From contig NC_088780.1 of assembly GCF_958450345.1 (NCBI RefSeq), positions 23,285,167-23,349,166 on the forward strand: DNA of 64,000 nt, given 5' to 3'. How positions within the stretch are numbered: the stretch's first letter is position 1; every line of letters starts with the position of its first letter. The notes under the pieces were generated by a model. It saw only the letters and a list, made by a program, of their open reading frames with translations. It searched no databases and was not told the origin of the DNA. Shown one piece after another: positions 56,840 through 64,000 of the stretch. This DNA comes from Calliphora vicina. Lineage: Eukaryota; Arthropoda; Insecta; Diptera; Calliphoridae. The position numbers and the translations under genes were made by a program.

Positions 56840-57204
56840 AAAATTTCACGCATATCTCAAATCCCATATTTTTATATCCACCCACAAAAAAGATGGGTGG
56901 TATATTGATTTTATCATACCCTTTATAACGTATTGGTCGTATAACCAAAAAGTATATATATCCTGGGTCCTTATAACAATTTAAGATGATCTGGATATGT
57001 CTGTCATGTCTGTCTGTTTATTGAAAATACGATAGGGCCCAATAGAAAGGAGATAGTTGGCTGACTTTTTCCACAAATACTTTCTGCTGGTATTGAAAAT
57101 GGGCAATATTGGGCCATGATTTCACCAAGCCCCCATACAAGTGTCCCCCCGTAATACAGTTTGAAATTATAGTATAGTCTCCATTCAGGTTCTTCTTGGA
57201 CTTA
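56840..57204. other. Unassigned repeat-like DNA
   Basis: Contains ACCCACAAAAAAGATGGGTG (a hairpin), CATACCCTTTATAACG and TGTCTGTCATGTCTGTC. The style recalls P/Q/R3 ends, but no second copy was identified. Confidence 0.4.
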
Positions 57205-58254
57205 TATGGGAGCTATGATGACATGAATTTCGTATATGCAACACTTATTTGGAGGGAAATTCGTTTAGATTCCTATACAAATTAAACAGTTATGAAAATT
57301 GTCTAAAGACTATTGAAACAGGCTGAAATCACTCCATTATTTCACATAGCCCCCATAAAAATGTTCTAACAAAATTGGACTTTATCGGTCATAAATATTG
57401 AATTTATATAGGTATCTACTAGGGTATTCGAATTATTCGATTTTTCTCTTGTTCAAATAAAACGAATAATTCGAATAAGAGATTTTAACTTGTTCGAATA
57501 ATTTGATCACAGGTTTAAAATTAATCGAATTATTCGAATATTTTATTTTTTTTTTAAATAGTAAAGACTGTAAATGATGTCGGTTTTTAATATTTTATTG
57601 TATAAGAATAACAAAAATAATTTTAAAGATAACAATTCAAGTATTGGTAATATTAAAACATTCGCAAACAAAGTCCATCATTAAATTTTCATCAGAAATA
57701 TTCTGATCAGATTAACTCCCGAACAATCTACAAAACAATTGACTAACAAACTCTTTAGTTACCGTTTTGGAGCTATGCTTTAAACAATTTGAGCTAGTTG
57801 GACATGATCCCGAATTCAAATACAATATAAACGTATTGAGAACTTTGTTATGTCGTTCATTAATTCGGGTTTTAAATTGAGTAACTAATTCTTTAGTAAA
57901 TTAATTATTCACTATTTCTAAATTATTTACAACAAATTGTATTATACATCAAGCTCTATCAACGTTGCCGAATCTTTGCTTAATAAAGTGGTCTTGGGGA
58001 ATTACCTAATAAAGGGAATCTGTCAATAATTTGGTATTGTCAGTGAACGTGGTTAATTTGAAGTGAGACAGTGCATGATTGAAGCATTTATAAATTCGCA
58101 AAAAGTTTATTACCTTATTAGACAAATATGTCCTACGATATGTCCATGTTTTTCTTGCAACAAAACATAAGTTTGCAGTATTTTGTGTTCATCATTAGAT
58201 TTATTAAATATTTTGCAACACTTATATACGCGGTTAATAACAGCACTTACATAT

Positions 58255-59048
58255 ACGCTTGCTCCAAGAACAACGTCTCAACGAAAAGCAAGAATTGCTA
58301 AACAATTGGTTGCTGAGCATGGGGTTCTCACACTCCCAAACAAAAAGAAGGGAAAAACTTTGGAGTGCGATACTAAATCTCTAATAACTCAGTTTTATCA
58401 GCGAGATGATATGAGTCGCCTGATGCCAGGGATGAAAGACTGGATGTCTGTACGAATCGATGGCAAGAAAGTTCAAATGCAGAAGAGAATGGTTCTCTGT
58501 AACCTGAATGAATATTCGCAACAATATTCGCAACATTTCAATCTGAATACGAGGATATCAAAATTGGATTCACAAAATTTACACAACTGAGGCCAAAACA
58601 TTGCGTTTTGGCAGGAAGCAGCGGAACTCACACAGTATGTGTTTGTATTTACCATGAAAATGTTAAATTGATGTTGAAGGAAATCAACTTAAATTACTTA
58701 AAAGATGATTCATCAGAAGATTTACACCATTACCGCGATTGCCTTAAAAATTCGATGCTGCGGTAACAATCGATGGCACTGCTCAATACCATGCTTTCAT
58801 ACCGCTTGTCGATGGAAGACTCAAATTAAAAAAGTTTTCTGCATCTACTCAATGCGATTTCTTTCCAAAGCCAAAAAAGAAGCCAGCAGCGAAATCAGTA
58901 GCTGAATCTAATAACGCCAAGAAAGGATTGACAAAAAAAAGCAGCTAATAAAGGTGAAGTTTAAAAACTTCATAAATTAAGTGTAAAAATAGTTATTATA
59001 TAAATTGATCTATTGTGATTAAGATTAAATTTTACTAAATTATTATTC

Positions 59049-59086
<38 letters not shown>

Positions 59087-60152
59087 TAAATTAATTATTA
59101 TTACAAATAAATAACAAAATTAAATTATTCAACATTTCCATAGAAAAAAAGTGATTTTTATTCCTGGGGTTAACATATTATGGGTATTACAGTATCGAGG
59201 CTATGCAATTTTAGTTGGGTATGTTACATACCATCGGAAAGGCTAATGTGTCTAATTTCTCTGCGTAAGTTTAATTTTTAAGGTTTAAGGTTTAAATATG
59301 AAAAAAATTAAAATAGTGCAAATTTAAAAACCTTTGTCTTGAGTTACAAAACATTTATTTTGATAGATATCCCACTCGCATCCCACTAAGCGACCAAAAA
59401 GGTTTTAAAGGAAAAGACCTAAGCTTTCTTTTGAGAAAAAAAAATTAATAAAAAAAGAGTCCATTTTGGAAAAAAAAAGTCAAAAAGGTTTTTGATTTTT
59501 CAAAAAAAAGTAAAAAATTGTATGTCTTGAGTTACAGAACATTTTTTTTATAGATATCCCACTCGCATCCCACTAAGCGACAAAAAGGGTGTTAAAGGAA
59601 AACACATAAGCTTTCTTCTGAGCAAAAAAAAAAAATTAAAAAATGGGTCCATTTTTTTAAAAAAAGTCAACAAAGTTTTTGATTTTGCAAAAAAATTCAA
59701 AACTTTTAAATCTTGAGTTACAAAATATTTTTTTTGATAGATATCCCACTCGCATCCCACTAAGCGACCATATAGGTCGCTTAGGAAAAGACCTAAGCTT
59801 TCTTAAAAAAAATAAAAAGGGCCCATTTTGAAAAAAAAAGTCAAAAATATTTTTGATTTAAAAAAAAAAATCAAAAATATTTTATTAAATTTTTTTAATT
59901 TTTTTTTCGAAAGATTGCATAAATAGCTATCTAAACTATTTGGGACACATTATGCTAAGAACAATAGGTAATAAGTTATATGGATAAAAAAAACACCTGT
60001 TTGGCCAAAATGTCAACTCAGAGAGTTCTTGACCGATCTTGTTGAAAAATGGTGTTCGAATTACTATCCAATAGAACTAACATTGGTGCAAATTTCATCG
60101 CGATCGGAATACATCGATTTCAAAAGTTGGTTCACTTGACGTGAAATGCCTC
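58255..60152 (+). pseudogene. Second copy of the long-TIR transposon, 5' truncated
   Basis: Starts abruptly inside the transposase gene (LAPRT, residue about 144 of the copy at 45000-42544). It lacks 11 residues after Thr148, is frameshifted near 58512 by a small duplication (ATATTCGCAAC), continues to YRDCLK (residue about 314), then jumps to FDAAVTI near the C-terminus. It keeps a 3' tail missing in the other copy: DGTAQYHAFIPLVDGRLKL then KKFSASTQCDFFPKPKKKPA and a Lys-rich end with TAA at about 58947. The right inverted repeat is present and ends GAAATGCCTC at 60152; the left one is absent. Confidence 0.75.
59051..59092 (+). repeat. (ATT)n microsatellite
   Basis: About 12 TTA/ATT units in the 3' flank of the truncated transposase. 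Confidence 0.9.
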
Positions 60153-60984
60153 ATATATATTTTAAGATCATGGTATTCGTCTATTTCAAAGTAATCATTA
60201 TAAAAGTCATCCTCAATATAACTTTGGACGACCGTTTCAAAATCATATTCTCCATCACATTCAACTCCACTTTAATCTAAGTTTTATTTTAATTATTAAT
60301 TGCGATTCTTCAAATATTTCGCCAGCTAAATAACAAATATTTTATTCCGTACCTTTGATTCAAGACCTAAGTTAAAAATTTTGAAAGATTTGTTTTTAGA
60401 ATTGTAACTTTTTGCAGTAATATTTATATATTTATAGAAGTAGCTATCGGAACACACACCTACAGTGACCGAATCCCTTTGCCTTTAGTTATTTGTCAAT
60501 TTCAGAAAGAACACAATTTTTGTGAGTCATTATTGCTTATTTAAATTTGGAATTATGAACATTTTTAAGCAATTTAATATATTTAAATATATATGAACAT
60601 TTATTCGTTTTATTCGATTATTCTACATAAAATTGTTCGAATTATTCGTTATTCGAAAATGGCCATTTTTAAATTGTTCGAATAATTATTCGTAAGAAAT
60701 TATTCGATTAATCTAACGATCATTAGTCGATCGAATACCCTAGTATCTACTATGGAAATCATGTCTGTCATGTAATTATATGATGGTCGGTACATGACTA
60801 GTCATGTCAGGCCATCTTTAGAAAATCATTTACGAAAAACAATTATTGAAATTGAAAAACAAGTTTTTACTCATTGTCGGGCCGGTCAGACCATACTTTC
60901 TTACTTGTGTTTATAGAATCAAAAACAATTTTTTTAATGTTTAAAAAAAGAGTCCTATGTAATAAAAGACCCCAAAATCTGGTC

Positions 60985-61270
60985 AGTCCATCAGAGCGAA
61001 ACTAAAGCATACTTTGGCATGACATAATGATGACAACGCTCGGTCACATGTTTACCTCATCCGCCTTTTTGTAAAGCCCTTGACCCATTACTATTTGTTT
61101 CGATCGATGCAGAACAATCTCTCTGGGATACGTTTCAGGTCATAACAGACTATCTGAAATTGGCTTGATTCGTTCCTTACTTCAGAAGATGAGTAGTCCC
61201 ATTGGCGGGGAATCCATATGTTGCCATAAAGATGGGAAAAGGTCACAGCTAACAATGGCCAATACTTTGA
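60985..61270 (+). pseudogene. Mariner transposase C-terminal relic
   Basis: Across frames: DNARSHVYLIRLF (second catalytic Asp), LTHYYLFRSMQNNLSGIRF (the third catalytic Asp position is replaced by His), SEDE, GIHMLP and RWEKVTANNGQYF. C-terminal third of a mariner transposase with stops. Parallel to 2570-2960 and 17160-17430. Confidence 0.75.
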
Positions 61271-62328
61271 ATTAATTCATATTGCAAAAATGTTTTTAAA
61301 TAAAAGCTAAAAATTTTGTTAAATGTTTGGATTTTGGAGAACAATCTGTGAAGAAAAATTTTAGAGTTCGAAAATCGTAAACAGAAGGAAACCTTAATGT
61401 ATATTTGGATAAACAATTACATTGTTCTGGTTTCCCCTTACAATAGGATTGCTGTAGTTTTTCTTTAGTATAAAATAAATTACATTTTAATCCCTTCAAT
61501 TATTTATATGTATTTCCCAACTGCTCTAAATCTATTGCTTTCAATCATTCTACAACAAAATGTGATTTAAAAAATATAAATTATAGAGTTTTTCAAAAAA
61601 ACAAACATAATTTTTTCTACATTTATACCTAAAGAAAATAAAATGTGAAATAAAATAAAAAGTATTGTGGCACATTTTCATACACAAATAAGTTACAAAA
61701 ATATCTATGTATACAGTCACAGCAGGATATTTAAGTATTGTATGCAACTTTTTAGAATATCTTAAACTATATTTTATTTTTAACTTCTGTAACAGATTGC
61801 AAGTTACTGGTCTTCTTTTAAAACTGTTTAATATAACTTAGTAATTTGTTGTAACTTTATTTTTGATATTGTATTAAATAGCAAATATATATCCTTCTCT
61901 TAATTCCATAACTGTAATGGAAGTGTTGTAGCATTTAATCGTATCTGTTACTTTGCTATAGATACCAACAAAAATATCTATCTACATGTTTTTATTTCTA
62001 TACTTAATTGCATTGTATACTCTATTTGATATGAAACTTGGAAAAAAAAAAACATTTACAAATATAAGATCTGTAGAAAGTATTTTTCTTTTAATTCCCT
62101 TAGCAAGGAGTAGCTGCAGTTATAAATAAATTTTTGTGTACTCTTCACCATGCAGATAAGGCTGGATATACTACATTCAATTGCATTTGTAATTCCCAGA
62201 ATATTAATTTGAGTCGATTTAAAGAGTTTTCTGGAATAAGCCAATTTAAATGTGTACTTTTCACGGCTTCCAGAGGATGAACATAAGCTTTTAAAAGGCC
62301 TGATACTTTATTTGGCACATTAACACAT
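61271..62328. other. No recognised gene
   Basis: AT-rich; minus-strand frames up to 67 codons without domains. Confidence 0.5.
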
Positions 62329-62915
62329 TAAGGGTCCTCATGTAAACGCTTATATGCCTCGTAAACTGTGCAATCTGTGCATTTTTATACTCTCGCAAAT
62401 GAACTGTCAAAAAATGTATGGAAATTCGTTTGCACAACTCGGATAAGTTTGCGCGACAATTTAGATTCGCAAACTTGAATTTATTGTGCATTTGATGAAT
62501 CAGCTGCTTTTGTTTACTTTTATTAATAAGAAATAAAAATCAAATAAAATATAAAAATTTTGAGCATGTGACAATTGTGTAACTTTAGAACAGAATGATT
62601 GTATTAAATGACATTGTATATGAAAGCATTACCAACAGCTAGAACATAAATAAAATCTTACAAACTATGTATATCACCGTTTGTTCCAAAGATTTAACTT
62701 TCATTCAACATTTTTAAAATTAAAATTTATACAATTTGAAAATTTATTTTTTAAGGCTTTTGCTGAATTTATTTTTATTTGACATTTGTATCAAATAGAG
62801 AGAAATTTAATGTATAAACTTGCACAAAATTGAAAAGGTGGGTTCATGAAACACGTCGCGCAAATTTGCACAATTGAACAAATGGGAAACTTAAGCGTTT
62901 AAATGAGTACCCTTA
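62329..62915. repeat. 587-bp MITE with TAAGGGT termini
   Basis: Left TAAGGGTCCTCATGTAAACG then CTTA; right end inverted TAAGGGTACTCATTTAAACG then CTTA. Inside are opposed blocks TTTGCGCGACAATTTAG and GTCGCGCAAATTTGCAC. Non-coding; target duplication not evident. Confidence 0.65.
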
Positions 62916-64000
62916 TTATATTCATAACACAGTTGGTGTGCAAAAACCTAAACCGTTTTACAGTTACGCGAATATATGTTGAGCAACGTCCTCCATTTTC
63001 GAAATAACGGTATATCTCGAAAACAAGAGCTAACCTAAAAAACGGTTAGCACCAATTGATTCAGCGTACTCGAGTTAGGTTAATTCGCTTGGCAGTGTCA
63101 AATTCGACCACATTGTAATTAATGGAGTGTTTTTCAAATCAGCACCTATGATTTCAGGCAGAGGGTTTTGCTGTCAGAATACAATCACGATACTTTTGCA
63201 CATAATATTGAACGGCAGCAAGTAGCAAAACTATTTCTTACATTACATAGTCTCTGTCTGACCATCAGTTCGAAAATCAATGCGAAAAATAAAGTGGAGC
63301 AATAATTTAACATTTCTTTTAAAAGTATCTGATTTAAATTTTATTAGTTAAAATAAATACCATCGTAAAAATATAAAACATTTTTAATATTTGTATGTAA
63401 AATTAAATTCTTGTTGTATGTTGCTTGTCATTTCCAGCACAGAAAAAAGTTTCAACATAAATATATGTATGTAAGTGTATAATTTGATTTCATTGAATTC
63501 AATTCATAATATTAATAGATTTTTTTTGATATTTTTATTCATATTTTTTATGTTGTTAAAGAATTTAATATATTTTTTTGTAGTTTTTAAATGCAAAATG
63601 AAAAATTCTGAAAATTACTGCATTTTTAGAAGAAAGTACATAAATCCGTTTAAAATTAATGAATGTTTAACTCAGAAACTCCGGATGGGTAGAAAACTAT
63701 CCAAAAGTAGAGGTGGTTTAGAAAAATTCTAACTAAGGCCTTGGTGCGGAATCAAGTGTGTCAAATGTTGGCAATTTTAATAAATCAAAAAATTTAAATA
63801 GAATTGGCTCTGGAAAATTAAGGGAATGGAAATACATACATATTAGGTTTCGTTTACAAATTTTGCATATGTGATGTCATACCTTATTAGAAAAGTTTTG
63901 TGATCAGTGCTGTGACTTTTTTTTTACCAAAAACTCCAACACCTTCTGCTGAATATTTGCAGCTAAAACCACTGAATTTTAGAGACAAATTCTACGGAGT
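62916..64000. other. No recognised gene
   Basis: 62990-63130 is a less AT-rich block (ATATCTCGAAAACAAGAGC, AACGGTTAGCACCAATTG) typical of an old repeat but unassigned. The 85-codon frame at 63475-63732 has a low-complexity start and no domain. Confidence 0.45.

Larger units (their letters stand above)
57420..60742 (+). mobile_element. hAT-like element, copy D, with nested transposon
   Basis: Starts TAGGGTATTCGAATTATTCG and ends CGATCGAATACCCTA, flanked by identical GTATCTAC (57412-57419, 60743-60750). It is colinear with copy A except for an insert at about 58255-60152, which carries part of the long-inverted-repeat transposon. This is the second copy with an intact 8-bp duplication, confirming the ends of the family. 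Confidence 0.85.
57205..60912 (-). repeat. P-family inverted relic (P9) holding hAT copy D
   Basis: 57205-57290 is in plus orientation (TATATGGGAGCTATGATGAC, ACTTATTTGGAG). From about 57310 it is in minus orientation (TAGCCCCCATA, TTGGACTTTATCGGTCATAA). After the hAT insert it resumes diverged and ends GACCATACTTTCTTACTTG. Third P locus with opposed halves. Confidence 0.65.

Overview
This window is eukaryotic, very AT-rich and almost free of open reading frames. It looks like the inside of very large introns in a fly, probably a higher (calyptrate-type) dipteran. That placement is inferred from the dispersed repeats, the mix of mariner, Tc1, pogo, piggyBac, hAT and Jockey-clade remnants, and the host gene; no species can be named. 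There are no bacterial features, CRISPR arrays or rRNA genes.

Host gene. Two short exons on the minus strand, 22037-22168 and 8570-8737, have canonical splice sites and matching phase. They encode consecutive parts of a carboxylesterase-fold protein, most likely a neuroligin-family adhesion protein. A 13.3 kb intron separates them. The rest of the window is intron of the same gene (8.5 kb downstream, up to 42 kb upstream) or intergenic DNA.

Transposon layers. The DNA is a deep nest of elements. Two compact repeat families, called here P and Q, occur at about nine and six loci. Both start AACAAGTAAGA, have a terminal hairpin, and carry inverted TATACCCTnCACC-type motifs near both ends. Other elements have jumped into them: hAT-like elements with 8-bp target duplications (6483-7942, 57420-60742, 13771-15055), a pogo-like element that holds a tRNA-derived SINE, a solo LTR with an ATAT duplication (48091-48676), and Transib-like elements.

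Two systems stand out. First, 37728-40773 and 53117-53836 end in CACAGTG-type heptamers followed by ACAAAA-type nonamers at 13/23 and 22/23 bp, with 5-bp target duplications. This is the layout of Transib transposons and of V(D)J recombination signals; no transposase gene accompanies them. Second, 41904-46568 is a 4.7 kb DNA transposon with very long inverted repeats and a large transposase-like gene on the minus strand. That gene is split by a 574-bp solo LTR flanked by AGTAG. Removing the LTR and one duplication restores the frame. A second broken copy sits inside the hAT element at 57420-60742 and retains the C-terminus that the first copy lost.

Region by region: 1-8.5 kb, LINE tail, mariner and Tc1 relics, a foldback element, a P hairpin and hAT copy A. 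8.6-22.2 kb, the host intron with a TA-flanked MITE, Q copies, hAT relics, mariner relics and a DD37E relic. 22.2-31 kb, MITEs, a piggyBac relic and P copies. 31-37 kb, a nested hAT/Q cluster and a 113-bp tandem repeat. 37-41 kb, a P copy holding a Transib-like element with a 1169-bp tandem duplication. 41.9-46.6 kb, the large transposon. 48-54 kb, a P hairpin with a solo LTR and a Q/pogo/SINE/P nest. 55.6-61.3 kb, Q with a Tc1 relic, P with hAT and a transposase fragment, and a mariner relic. 61.3-64 kb, mostly featureless.
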